Source: Croceimicrobium sp963974215 (lineage in GTDB: Bacteria; Bacteroidota; Bacteroidia; Flavobacteriales; Schleiferiaceae). From it: a DNA stretch of 64,000 bases. The notes beneath the pieces were generated by a model that had not been told where the DNA came from, searched no databases, and was given only the letters and a program-made list of their open reading frames with translations. A program made the translations under genes and the position numbers. Every line of letters begins with the position of its first letter. Position 1 is the stretch's first letter. Below are positions 43,883 through 52,511 of the stretch, one piece after another. The stretch covers positions 124,001-188,000 of the forward strand of contig CAXBBL010000003.1 of NCBI GenBank assembly GCA_963974215.1. Direction: 5' to 3'.

Positions 43883-43892
43883 CTTTAGGTTG

Positions 43893-44309
43893 TTACTCAG
43901 TAGAGCCCGCATCATTTATGGCTGTGTCGAGAGCCTTTTTTAAGTTGTCCAGCGTGATGGGCTTAATCAGGTAGTTGGTGTGTAAGTTATATTCCTCTGC
44001 CTTTTTTAAGTCCTCAGGATTGTTCGAACTCGTAAGGATATAGATTACAATTTGTTGCTTAATAGGAATCTTAGTAAACTCATCTAAAAACTGCCAACCA
44101 TTCCAAATAGGCATATTTAAGTCGAGAAGAATTAACTCGGGTAATAATTTCCCAGCAGTAATTATCGCGCTAAGCTTATCGAATGCTTCTTTCCCATTAT
44201 GACAGATCATTAAGTTTTCAATACGGCCAATCATGTCAATGTATTTCTGCGTTAGAAATACGTGAATGGGGTCATCTTCAATTAGGCAGGCGAGGTTAAT
44301 CTTTTTCAT
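43893..44309 (-). CDS. Single-domain response regulator
   Basis: A 138-residue CheY-like receiver with no output domain. The acidic pair is in LIEDDPIH, the phosphorylated Asp in LLDLNMPIWNGWQFL, the switch Thr in ILTSSN and the Lys in LIKPIT. The ATG at 44309 (MKKINLACLIEDD) is chosen; a longer frame from 44342 runs further into the kinase gene. Its start overlaps the kinase end by 14 bases, so they are a cognate pair. It resembles the Rcp1-type regulators often found with PAS kinases. Confidence 0.92.
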   Translation of the reverse strand: MKKINLACLIEDDPIHVFLTQKYIDMIGRIENLMICHNGKEAFDKLSAIITAGKLLPELILLDLNMPIWNGWQFLDEFTKIPIKQQIVIYILTSSNNPEDLKKAEEYNLHTNYLIKPITLDNLKKALDTAINDAGSTE

Positions 44310-46560
44310 AGGGCAAATATACTTTAAACTCAGAACCTTCACTTTCTATGCTGCTAACTTCTATTCTTCCGCCTAATATGCGCACCTGATTTTCGGTAAG
44401 GAAAAGGCCTAAACCTCTAGCCTCTGGGTTACTGTGAAAAGTATTATACATCCCAAATAGCCTCTGTTTGTGTCGTTCTAAGTCAATACCTAGGCCATTG
44501 TCGCTAAAACTAATACAAAGCCAGTTCTTGATTATTCGCGTTTTTATGGTGAGTTCTGCACTTTTGTTTGGATCACGATATTTTATGGCGTTAGAGATGA
44601 AGTTGAAAAATATGCTTTCGATGTATGCCTCTAGGCCTTTTACATTCAGATCTTCATCTATATCAGCATGTATTTGGATTTTAGAGTTTTGGATTTGTAG
44701 TCTCAAGGTAGAAAGGGTGCTTTCCAAGCTCTCTTTAAGATTGCACTTTACAAAACTTTCTTGTGTTGCACCTTGAATTTCTACTACTTGATTGAGATGA
44801 TCTATGGTTTGACTAAGTCCTTCTGAGGCGGTATGTAAATATTTAAAGGCTTCACTTTTATTGATGCTAGGGTGCTCTAACTCTAAGAAATCCAGTAATT
44901 TGGATATTCCCGATGAATGGGTGCGCAAGTTGTGGGAGACAATATGTGCAAAGTTGTTTAGTCTATCAGTTCGCTCTTGTTCGCGATGTAAGAGATTCTC
45001 GATGCGGTTTTCCGCAATTTTTCGTTTCGAAATGTCTACAATTTGCGAAATGTAATTTAAGGGCTCTCCTTTTTCGTTTCTCACAGCGGCTGCTCCTAAA
45101 AGAATATGAACGATATGGCCTTTTTTGTGGATATAGCGTTTCTCAATTTGATAATTATCGATTTCCCCTACTCTCAGTTTTTCTAAGTGTTCTAAATCGC
45201 TGACTAAATCTTCAGGATGGGTTATGTTCTCAAAAGTCATTTCCCGAAGTTCTTCTAAGCTATAACCTACGATACTACATAATTTACTGTTTGCTCTCAC
45301 CCATTGTCCTCGGATGTCTAAAATGGCCATTCCAATTGCGGCATTCTCGAAATTTTCACGGAAGGATCTTTCACTTAATAAGAGTTTTTCTTCTGTTTCT
45401 TTTTCACTGCCTATATCTTTGAGGGTTCCTACAACTCGCGTATCCCCGAAGAAGGCATTGGGTTGAAATAGTTTGGCGTTTACTTGCAGCCAAATCCATT
45501 TGCCAGTTTTTTGTTTAATACGACAGTCGAGCTGTAGAGTATTTATTTCATTACTTTTTAAAAGGTCTAATTTTCTCAGGAAGGTCTTTTTATCATCAGG
45601 GTAGAGTAGTAAGGTCCAATTATTACTAAAGAGCTGCTGAAACTCGGCAGTCGAGTATCCTAAAATTTTAGGAGCATGGCTATTTAAGCCTATTTTATTG
45701 GTTTTTAGATTTAACTCCCATGATCCTAAATTGGCCCCAGAGATAATTTGTTGGTAGCGTTTTTTCTCAGTTTCCAGAGCTTGGTTTAGTCTAACCTTTT
45801 CGTCAATATCTTGAAAAAGTCCGTAAAGTCTAATACACTTGCCCTTAACAGATTCTGTTAGCCCGACGGCGCGAATCCATTTACTTTCCCCAGTATAGGT
45901 GGTAAGTTCTAGTTCCTCGTCAAACGGAATTCCTTCCGCGATGGCCTTCGCCACTAATTTTCTAATTTTTTCACGGGAATAGCCTTCGCGGTAAAAGTTT
46001 ATCCCTTCAGCTAAATTGGGCTTATAATCGTCTGGTACTCCATGAATGGCGCGAGTTTCCTCGTTCCAAATGGGTATCCCCTTTTTTAGATCCAATTCCC
46101 AATAGCCGATTTTGGCCATTTTATTGGTTTCAGTAAGTAAAACTTCTTTTTTCTTTAATTCTGTAATTTCATTATGCGCACCTAGCATTCTGATGGCTCT
46201 ACCGGCTTCATCTCTAATAGCCATTCCGCGACAGCGTATCCAAACGGTATGGCCTTCTCGATGAAAATATCGAACAACTTGGTCGTAAGGGAAAGTGGCA
46301 TCGGCGCAATGTCGCTTAAAATTTTCCGTAGCTAATTTCAAATCTTCAGCATGGATTTTATCTTTCCAAGCCTCTGATTTATGCGGCATGTCTTCAGGAT
46401 TGTAGCCTAGAACGCGCCAGAATTTGGGGTTCATCCATTCATTTTCGGGATTTTCAACGTCCCAATACCAAAGACCATCTAAGGCGGCTTCTTGAATAAA
46501 GTCGAATACCTCAGAATCTTGTTGCAGAAGCTTGTACAGTTCAGCTTTTAAATAATTCAT
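44296..46560 (-). CDS. Multi-PAS sensor histidine kinase
   Basis: A 754-residue soluble kinase with no transmembrane segment. I count four PAS/PAC units: about 10-135 (ALDGLWYWDVENPENEW), 145-260 (AKIGYWELDLKKGIP), 268-390 (ANLGSWELNLKTNKIG) and 395-515 (AAIGMAILDIRGQWV). The dimerisation/phospho-acceptor region has HIVSHNLRTHSSG near 535. The ATP domain shows NFISNAIKYRDP, SDNGLGIDLERH and GLGLFLTENQ. The signal is unknown; cytoplasmic PAS domains often bind heme, flavin or small ligands. It is paired with the receiver gene that overlaps its end. Confidence 0.92.
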   Translation of the reverse strand: MNYLKAELYKLLQQDSEVFDFIQEAALDGLWYWDVENPENEWMNPKFWRVLGYNPEDMPHKSEAWKDKIHAEDLKLATENFKRHCADATFPYDQVVRYFHREGHTVWIRCRGMAIRDEAGRAIRMLGAHNEITELKKKEVLLTETNKMAKIGYWELDLKKGIPIWNEETRAIHGVPDDYKPNLAEGINFYREGYSREKIRKLVAKAIAEGIPFDEELELTTYTGESKWIRAVGLTESVKGKCIRLYGLFQDIDEKVRLNQALETEKKRYQQIISGANLGSWELNLKTNKIGLNSHAPKILGYSTAEFQQLFSNNWTLLLYPDDKKTFLRKLDLLKSNEINTLQLDCRIKQKTGKWIWLQVNAKLFQPNAFFGDTRVVGTLKDIGSEKETEEKLLLSERSFRENFENAAIGMAILDIRGQWVRANSKLCSIVGYSLEELREMTFENITHPEDLVSDLEHLEKLRVGEIDNYQIEKRYIHKKGHIVHILLGAAAVRNEKGEPLNYISQIVDISKRKIAENRIENLLHREQERTDRLNNFAHIVSHNLRTHSSGISKLLDFLELEHPSINKSEAFKYLHTASEGLSQTIDHLNQVVEIQGATQESFVKCNLKESLESTLSTLRLQIQNSKIQIHADIDEDLNVKGLEAYIESIFFNFISNAIKYRDPNKSAELTIKTRIIKNWLCISFSDNGLGIDLERHKQRLFGMYNTFHSNPEARGLGLFLTENQVRILGGRIEVSSIESEGSEFKVYLPYEKD

Positions 46561-46901
46561 TTTAATGAACCTTGTTGGTAAGGAGAGCCCTGAGTTTAGG
46601 GTGCTAGGGTTAGTTTTTTACGAGTAATGGAGCCAAAGAAATGGATTTTTTAGCTAATCTTTTAAGCTTTTAGGAGCGATTCTCATTTAAACTTAAAAGT
46701 CTAATAGAAAAGCGCTAAGACAAGAATTTGAATGTAAATGAATTGGCCTAGATTCTGTTGAAAAAATAGTAGTGCTTTTTTAGCTAAGGTCTAATTGTTG
46801 GCTAATTCATTTAGGCTAGGCGGCACGAAACGATGGTTTTGTGTTCCCTCCAATCGAGATAATTTTAGGTCTAACTCAGCTTGCAAGGGGAGGTGAAATA
46901 A
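46561..46901. other. Intergenic region upstream of the kinase gene
   Basis: About 340 bases without a recognisable gene. It is AT-rich and should hold the kinase promoter, but no clear TAnnTTTG with a TTG partner was found. Confidence 0.4.
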
Positions 46902-46935
46902 AAAAGAGAGCAAGGAAAATTCCTGCTCTCTTTTA
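46902..46935 (-). terminator. Terminator after tRNA-Leu
   Basis: AAAAGAGAGC (from 46902) pairs with GCTCTCTTTT (to 46934), extended by AGGAA/TTCCT with one bulge. On the minus strand a T-run follows. It lies just past the tRNA 3' end. Confidence 0.88.
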
Positions 46936-46938
46936 CAG

Positions 46939-47020
46939 TACCCAAGGCCGGAATCGAACCGGCACGGCCGAAGCCATTGGTGTTTGAGACCAACGCGTCT
47001 ACCAATTCCGCCACTTGGGC
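46939..47020 (-). tRNA. tRNA-Leu (anticodon CAA)
   Basis: An 82-base tRNA on the minus strand. The acceptor stem is GCCCAAG with CTTGGGT (a G-U pair at the end), the D arm contains GGTAGACGC, the anticodon loop is CTCAAAC within stem TTGGT/ACCAA, and the T arm is CCGGTTCGATTCCGG. The long variable arm (TGGCTTCGGCCGT) is typical of Leu. The anticodon CAA reads UUG. CCA is not encoded. It follows the DUF1801-like gene by 46 bases and may be cut from that transcript. Confidence 0.95.
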
Positions 47021-47066
47021 ATCAGTGAAATTGGGCGGCAAATATAACCAATTAATTGTATCTATC

Positions 47067-47438
47067 TTACGTAAGTCCTTGCTCTTGAAAAATTTTCACC
47101 CCGCTCTCAATCATTGCACGAATTTCTACTTTCAAGTCGTCATTCAATTGCTTAATGTGAAAGCAAGTTTTACCCTTCAGCATTTTTTGTAAGTCGGGGC
47201 TTAGCGTAAAGGCATCTACATGAGTGTAAAGCGGAAAGAAGTAGAAACGAACGTCTTTTGGCTTAGGCATAATGGAGGCAAAGTAAAAGCCATCTACTTT
47301 TTGCTTGCCCTGCATCGCCTCCTTGGTGCCGCAAGCTTCAAGAACTTCGGTTTCATTTTTACGAATGCGAAGTGCGGGTTGTTGGTCAATAAGTAACTGC
47401 CTCAAGAAGGTTTCGATTTCGCCTAGATCTTTGGTCAT
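47067..47438 (-). CDS. DUF1801-like small protein
   Basis: A 123-residue soluble protein. The end of the chain, KTCFHIKQLNDDLKVEIRAMIESG, resembles the C-terminal part of DUF1801 (YdhG-like) proteins, and GFYFASIMPKPKDVRFYFFPL fits the core sheet. The function of the family is unknown. Its start codon directly abuts the stop of the 3-hydroxyanthranilate dioxygenase gene, so they are one transcript. The family assignment is moderate. Confidence 0.72.
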   Translation of the reverse strand: MTKDLGEIETFLRQLLIDQQPALRIRKNETEVLEACGTKEAMQGKQKVDGFYFASIMPKPKDVRFYFFPLYTHVDAFTLSPDLQKMLKGKTCFHIKQLNDDLKVEIRAMIESGVKIFQEQGLT

Positions 47439-47969
47439 TTACTTGATGAATCGTGGGTCGGTGGGCATTTCGGTACCACACTTATCGCAAGTTCTTAAAT
47501 CTTGTGATAGGTAAAATTCACTAAAACGAGGAAGAAAGTCTTTTTCGATATTGCTCAGAGGAAAGTAAGTTTCATGCAGTTTATGGTTACAATTATCGCA
47601 AAACCACATTAAACCATCTTGATGCGCCTCTTCACGAACGCGTTCGATAACTAAACCAACCGAACCTTCGGAACGCATAGGTGAATGGGGAACCTTGGCA
47701 GGGAGAAGAAACATGTCCCCTGGTCCGAGATTAATATCTACTGGATGCCCATCTTCTTGAATGCGAACCGTTATGTTACCCTCCAATTGGTAAAAAAGCT
47801 CTTCTGTTTCATTGTAGTGGTAATCTTTCCGTGCATTAGGCCCACCAACAATCATTACAATATAGTCTTCACCCGCAGGGTAAAGGTTTTTATTGCCTAC
47901 TGGCGGTTTTAGTAAATCGCGGTTCTCATCGATCCACTTCTGGAGATTAAAGGGTTTTGCTATGGCCAT
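47439..47969 (-). CDS. nbaC: 3-hydroxyanthranilate 3,4-dioxygenase
   Basis: Opens the ring of 3-hydroxyanthranilate in the kynurenine route, yielding the precursor of quinolinate (NAD synthesis) or feeding tryptophan breakdown. The 176-residue cupin has the Fe(II) ligands in KDYHYNETEELFYQLEG and VPHSPMRS. A rubredoxin-like pair CDNCNHKL and CDKCGTEM at the C-terminus is found in bacterial enzymes. No other kynurenine-pathway gene lies in the window. Symbol by family (also called HAAO). Confidence 0.94.
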   Translation of the reverse strand: MAIAKPFNLQKWIDENRDLLKPPVGNKNLYPAGEDYIVMIVGGPNARKDYHYNETEELFYQLEGNITVRIQEDGHPVDINLGPGDMFLLPAKVPHSPMRSEGSVGLVIERVREEAHQDGLMWFCDNCNHKLHETYFPLSNIEKDFLPRFSEFYLSQDLRTCDKCGTEMPTDPRFIK

Positions 47970-48005
47970 ATTAATTCTTTCTACGAAGGTAAATTACTAA
48001 AACAA

Positions 48006-48029
48006 AAAACCCCGCATAAGCGGGGTTTT
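48006..48029. terminator. Terminator after the acidic lipoprotein gene
   Basis: AAAACCCCGC (48006-48015), loop ATAA, GCGGGGTTTT (48020-48029): a perfect 10-bp stem with T-runs on both strands. It serves the minus-strand gene ending at 48049. Confidence 0.92.
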
Positions 48030-48048
48030 AATGTTTTGAAACAGCAAA

Positions 48049-48306
48049 TTACATGTCGCTGTGTTCTGCGTGATCTTCGCCTTCAGCGTGATCATGCATT
48101 TCTTCCATAGCTTCTTCACCAGCTTCCATAACAGTGTCCATAACTTCTTCAGTAGCCTCCATAGTTTCTTCTACTACTTCTTCAGGAGTAGTTTCTTCAA
48201 CTACTTCCGTAGCTTCGTCAGTTGTGGCTTCTTCAGTGGCAGGGGCGTTACATGCAACAGCTGCTGCGAAAATTAATGCGAACGCAAAAAAACTTACTTT
48301 TTTCAT
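48049..48306 (-). CDS. Very acidic small lipoprotein with His-rich tail
   Basis: An 85-residue predicted lipoprotein: MKKVSFFAFALIFAAAVACN gives an acylated Cys at 19. The mature part is nearly all Glu, Thr, Ala, Val and Met in short repeated units (EEVVEETMEATEEVM), and ends in HDHAEGEDHAEHSDM. The His-Asp-His cluster could bind metal (inference). Low complexity makes homology hard to judge, but the signal peptide, lipobox, and a clean terminator support a real gene. It sits between glyS and the dioxygenase gene. Confidence 0.8.
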   Translation of the reverse strand: MKKVSFFAFALIFAAAVACNAPATEEATTDEATEVVEETTPEEVVEETMEATEEVMDTVMEAGEEAMEEMHDHAEGEDHAEHSDM

Positions 48307-48389
48307 CCTTCTCTCTAGATTTGGTTGTTAAACAATAAGGCGCAAATGTATACAATTTTTAAAGCCCTGTAAGTCAGTCGGCTGAGAAA

Positions 48390-49925
48390 TTATTTTTTTA
48401 ATAAATTACTCACACTTAAGTGTTTAGCTAGTTTTAATGCTAAGTCCTCCCTTTTTATTCGCTCTTGTTGCATCGTGTCGCGGTAACGAAGAGTCACTGT
48501 TCCGTCTTCTTTTGTCTGATGATCGACGGTGATGCAGAATGGAGTGCCAATGGCATCATGGCGACGATAACGCTTACCAATCGCGTCTTTCTCATCGTAC
48601 TGCACCGAGTGCTCTAATTGCAACTCGCTCAAAATTTCTCGCGATATTTCGGGCAAGCCATCTTTCTTAACTAAGGGTAAAATGGCCACTTTAATAGGCG
48701 CTAATGGCATGGGTAATTTTAGCACAACTCGTTCGCTGCCGTCTTCTAAAACTTCTTCATGCAAAGCGGATGAGAAAAGGGCTAAGAACATGCGGTCTAG
48801 ACCAATTGAAGTTTCTACTACATAAGGAACATAGTTCTCGCCTAATTCAGGATCGAAGAATTGTAACTTTTTGCCACTATGCTCTTCATGGGCTTTTAAA
48901 TCGAAGTCAGTACGACTGTGGATGCCTTCTAATTCTTTAAAACCAAAGGGGAAATTGAACTCAATATCGGAAGCAGCATTAGCGTAATGTGCCAATTTTT
49001 CGTGATCGTGGAGACGGTAGTAGGAATCGTCGATGCCGAGGCTTTTGTGCCAAGCCAAGCGCTTTTCTTTCCAGTATTCGTACCATTTAATTTCTTCACC
49101 CGGACGAACAAAAAATTGCATTTCCATCTGTTCAAATTCGCGCATGCGGAAAATGAATTGGCGTGCCACAATCTCGTTTCGAAAGGCTTTTCCCGTTTGG
49201 GCAATTCCAAAAGGAATTTTCATTCGGCCGGTTTTCTGCACATTGAGGAAGTTTACAAATATTCCTTGTGCGGTTTCGGGACGTAAATATAGTTTTGAAG
49301 CACCATCAGCGGTAGAGCCCATTTGGGTACTAAACATGAGGTTAAACTGACGAACTTCTGTCCAATTTTTCGAACCGCTAACGGGACAAACAATACCTTT
49401 TTCTTCAATGAGGGCTTTTACATCGTCAAGGTCTTCCGCGTTTAAACTGCGCGCTAAACGTTGCACACTTTCTTCGGCTTCGTCAAAGTATTTCTTTACA
49501 CGAGGATTGGTTTCGGCGTATAATTCAGCATCAAAAGTTTCGCCAAATCGCTTGGCGGCTTTTTCTATTTCCTTAGCGGCTTTTATTCGCAGTTTTTCGG
49601 CGTAGTCTTCAATGAGAACATCAGCGCGGTAACGCTTTTTACTGTCCTTATTATCAATTAAAGGATCATTAAAAGCACTGGTATGACCTGATGCATCCCA
49701 AGTTTTAGGGTGCATAAATATTGCGGCATCTAGGCCTACAATATTTTCGTGCATTTGCACCATGGCTTTCCACCAATAATCGCGGATATTTTTCTTAAGC
49801 TCAACACCGTTTTGACCATAGTCGTAAACTGCTGATAATCCGTCGTATATCTCACTAGAAGGGAAAATAAAACCATACTCCTTGGCATGGGAAATTACTT
49901 TCTTAAAAAGGTCGTCTTGATTCAT
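48390..49925 (-). CDS. glyS: Glycyl-tRNA synthetase (alpha2 type)
   Basis: Class II synthetase of 511 residues that charges tRNA-Gly. The single-chain eukaryote/archaea-like form is shown by YGFIFPSSEIYDGLSAVYDYG at the N-terminus, RPETAQGIFVNF and FRNEIVARQFIFRMREFEQ (motif 2), and VETSIGLDRMFLAL (motif 3), followed by an anticodon-binding domain (APIKVAILPLV). A TACCTTTG element ends only 5 bases before the ATG, so the mRNA leader must be very short. Symbol glyS is used for this form (also glyQS). Confidence 0.96.
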   Translation of the reverse strand: MNQDDLFKKVISHAKEYGFIFPSSEIYDGLSAVYDYGQNGVELKKNIRDYWWKAMVQMHENIVGLDAAIFMHPKTWDASGHTSAFNDPLIDNKDSKKRYRADVLIEDYAEKLRIKAAKEIEKAAKRFGETFDAELYAETNPRVKKYFDEAEESVQRLARSLNAEDLDDVKALIEEKGIVCPVSGSKNWTEVRQFNLMFSTQMGSTADGASKLYLRPETAQGIFVNFLNVQKTGRMKIPFGIAQTGKAFRNEIVARQFIFRMREFEQMEMQFFVRPGEEIKWYEYWKEKRLAWHKSLGIDDSYYRLHDHEKLAHYANAASDIEFNFPFGFKELEGIHSRTDFDLKAHEEHSGKKLQFFDPELGENYVPYVVETSIGLDRMFLALFSSALHEEVLEDGSERVVLKLPMPLAPIKVAILPLVKKDGLPEISREILSELQLEHSVQYDEKDAIGKRYRRHDAIGTPFCITVDHQTKEDGTVTLRYRDTMQQERIKREDLALKLAKHLSVSNLLKK

Positions 49926-49930
49926 GGCAG

Positions 49931-49938
49931 CAAAGGTA
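49931..49938 (-). promoter_or_regulatory. -7 element of glyS
   Basis: TACCTTTG on the minus strand, an exact TAnnTTTG, five bases before the glyS ATG. No TTG lies 19 bases upstream. If used, transcription starts at or inside the first codons, giving a near-leaderless mRNA. Confidence 0.5.
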
Positions 49939-50116
49939 ATTAGCTTTTGGCAATTTGGGTTCTTAAATACGGGAATAGCGCATGCGATAGACCGGGTTCG
50001 TGCTTAAATAAACTCCCTTGCCAATTACTTGGGCTCTGTTTTTAGTCGCTTTCGCTAGATGCCTTCGTCGGTCGAATGATTTTCTTCCAAACGTATCTTG
50101 GGGAACCTTGAAGGTT

Positions 50117-50692
50117 TTATTTAAACAGCTGAACGGCGTTTTCAGAGAAAAGCTTCACGGCAATAGCAAGGAGGATTACGCCAAAAACTTTTCGTAATAC
50201 GTTAAGTCCACCTTCGCCCAGTAATTTTTCGAGCCAAGCGGCACTTTTAAGCACCGCAAAAACTAGGATGCAATTAATCAGAATGGCAACGACAATGTTT
50301 TCGGCTTCAAACTCGGCGCGAATACTTACAATGGTTGTCATGGTTCCGGCTCCAGCAATTAGCGGGAAAGCTAAGGGAACGATGGAAGCTGACTTGGGCT
50401 CTTCGTCTTTGATAAGGTGAACCCCTAAAACCATTTCTAAAGCTAGGATGAAAAGGACAAATGCCCCCGCAACGGCGAAGGAATTAATATCCACTCCTAA
50501 GTATTTTAATATGCTTTCTCCAAGAAAGAGGAAGACAATCATAATGCCCGCGGCAACTATACTAGCCTTCTCACTTTGGATGTGCCCCACTTTATTTCTC
50601 AGGGAAATAATTAGTGGGATGCTGCCCATGATATCTATTACTGCAAATAGAATCATGGTAGCGGATAGGATCTCTTTAAAGCTAAAGTTCAT
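50117..50692 (-). CDS. MarC/NAAT family membrane protein
   Basis: A 191-residue protein with six hydrophobic helices, matching the MarC family. Seen: FAVIDIMGSIPLIISL, GVDINSFAVAGAFVLFILALEM, and VPLAFPLIAGAGTMTTIVSI, the last being the family signature PLAFPLIAGPG. Some archaeal members transport neutral amino acids, but bacterial MarC function is unsettled. A TACTTTCG box on the minus strand near 50713 suits its promoter. Monocistronic. Confidence 0.9.
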   Translation of the reverse strand: MNFSFKEILSATMILFAVIDIMGSIPLIISLRNKVGHIQSEKASIVAAGIMIVFLFLGESILKYLGVDINSFAVAGAFVLFILALEMVLGVHLIKDEEPKSASIVPLAFPLIAGAGTMTTIVSIRAEFEAENIVVAILINCILVFAVLKSAAWLEKLLGEGGLNVLRKVFGVILLAIAVKLFSENAVQLFK

Positions 50693-50801
50693 GCGGTTTT
50701 ATTTCGGCCGCGAAAGTACATTCTTTAATTCTTTATAAAAGGAAAATTATAAGAATTAATATAGACTTAATTTAACTTGTAAAGCTTTGATTTAAAATAG
50801 T

Positions 50802-51245
50802 TTATCTAGAAACTTTAACATTAACTGCGCTTGGTCCTTTAGGTCCGTTTTCAGTTTCGTAAGTAACGAGGTTCCCTTCTTTAATTTCTTCAGTTAAAGC
50901 GTTGATGTGAACGAACACACTTTGACCACTTTTCTTGTCTTTGATAAAACCATAACCTTTGGAATGGTTAAAGAAAGTAACAGTACCTCTTTTAATAAGA
51001 TCGGCTGCTTCCTCTTCTGCGGTACGCTGTGGAATACCGATTTCTATGTTTTTAGCTTTAACTTTTTCCGCTGCTTCAGGCGGCGTATCGTGGAAATTAC
51101 CATAAACATCCATATAAGTGATGTTATCACCCTTATCTTCTGGATTGGCTTTTCTTTCCTCTTTGCGTTTGTTTTTCAGCTCCTTCTTCTTTAGGCGCTT
51201 TTTTTCTCGTTCCTTCTTCCCGAAGGTTTCTTGTGATTTACCCAT
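50802..51245 (-). CDS. Cold-shock domain protein with basic N-terminal region
   Basis: A 147-residue RNA-binding protein. Residues 1-40 are Lys/Glu/Arg-rich (KKEREKKRLKKKELKNKRK type) and likely disordered. The C-terminal 65 residues form a cold-shock domain with RNP1 KGYGFIKDK and RNP2 VFVHINALT. It starts 22 bases after the DEAD-box helicase stop, so both are in one operon, and they probably act together in unwinding structured mRNA at low temperature (inference). Confidence 0.9.
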   Translation of the reverse strand: MGKSQETFGKKEREKKRLKKKELKNKRKEERKANPEDKGDNITYMDVYGNFHDTPPEAAEKVKAKNIEIGIPQRTAEEEAADLIKRGTVTFFNHSKGYGFIKDKKSGQSVFVHINALTEEIKEGNLVTYETENGPKGPSAVNVKVSR

Positions 51246-51267
51246 TTGAAAATTAAAAATTTGGTTA

Positions 51268-52473
51268 TTAGTCTTGAATAAAAGTGTAAGCTTTTCCCGT
51301 CTTACCTGCTCTACCTGTTCTACCTACGCGGTGGATATAGCTATCCATGGTTTTAGGAACCTGGTAATTAATTACATGACTTACGTCTTCAACGTCAAGC
51401 CCGCGAGCAGCAACATCGGTAGCCACTAACACTCTAATCTTACCAGTTTTAAAAGCTTTCAGTGCGTTTTGTCGGTAGTTTTGGGTTTTATTACCGTGAA
51501 TTTCATCGGCTTTAATTCCTGCCTTACTTAATTGACTACGCACTTTACTAACCCATCTTTTTGTTTCAGCAAAAACTAAAACCTTTTCAAATTCTGGGTT
51601 ATCTATTAAATTAAGTAGGACTTGAAACTTGTTCTCCCCCTCCGCAATTTTAATAATATCTTGTTCTATGTGATCGTTGCTCGCTTCACCGCTACTAACT
51701 TTTACTTCTACCGCATTGGTTAGCAGTCTGTCAATTTGGTTGCGCTGCGTTTTATCTAAAGTTGCCGAAAATAGCATGGTATGCTTGCGGTTACGCATGG
51801 CACTGGTAATTCGGTTTACGTCTTTCTCGAAGCCCATGTCAAGCATACGATCAAATTCGTCTAGTACTAATACTTTAAAGTCGCGGAAATCTAAGGCCCC
51901 ACGATCTGAAAGATCTAGTAAACGTCCTGGGGTTCCTACCACCAAGTCGGGTCTACGACGTGCGCGATCTACATCGCGGTTAATATTAGTACCACCAATA
52001 AAGCAGCTACTTTGAAAGTTCATGCCGCGGCTTAGGCTGCGATATTCTTCTTCAATTTGAACTGCTAGTTCGCGGGTGGGTGCTAAAACTAAAATGGCTT
52101 CCGTTTTGGTATCGCGCAATTGCTTGTCGATAATGGGAATTAAGAAAGCGGCTGTTTTTCCTGTTCCTGTTTGGGCAATGCCTAAAAGGTCGCGGTTGTT
52201 TAGAAGGTCTTCGATACTACGATCTTGAATCTCGGTTGGCTTTTCATAGCCTTTATGTGCTAGGGCACTTTTTAACTTCTCGTGAATGGGGAAGTCTGCA
52301 AAAGTACGCTCGGAAACATAGTTGGTTATTTCACGTGCCTGAGCTTGTTGCTGCAGGTCTTCGGCTTTCAAATTGGATTCTGGACCCTTTTTCTTTCCTC
52401 TATTAGGAGAACTAGGTCTTCTTTGCGCATAGCCGTTAGCCGGACGCGAAGGTTTCTTGCGATAATCGCTCAT
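51268..52473 (-). CDS. DEAD-box RNA helicase
   Basis: A 401-residue RhlE/CshA-like helicase. Seen: the Q motif (YEKPTEIQDRSI), Walker A AQTGTGKT, PTRELAVQI, GTPGRLLDL, the box VLDEFDRMLD, motif III SATLD and motif VI HRVGRTGRAG. The DEAD box reads D-E-F-D, a variant I recall in Bacteroidota RhlE homologues. A basic, Pro-rich N-terminal extension (60 residues) precedes the core. Operon with the cold-shock domain gene. Confidence 0.93.
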   Translation of the reverse strand: MSDYRKKPSRPANGYAQRRPSSPNRGKKKGPESNLKAEDLQQQAQAREITNYVSERTFADFPIHEKLKSALAHKGYEKPTEIQDRSIEDLLNNRDLLGIAQTGTGKTAAFLIPIIDKQLRDTKTEAILVLAPTRELAVQIEEEYRSLSRGMNFQSSCFIGGTNINRDVDRARRRPDLVVGTPGRLLDLSDRGALDFRDFKVLVLDEFDRMLDMGFEKDVNRITSAMRNRKHTMLFSATLDKTQRNQIDRLLTNAVEVKVSSGEASNDHIEQDIIKIAEGENKFQVLLNLIDNPEFEKVLVFAETKRWVSKVRSQLSKAGIKADEIHGNKTQNYRQNALKAFKTGKIRVLVATDVAARGLDVEDVSHVINYQVPKTMDSYIHRVGRTGRAGKTGKAYTFIQD

Positions 52474-52511
52474 ATTTTTAAAATAGTGGTATGTGATTGT
52501 GCGAAGCTATA

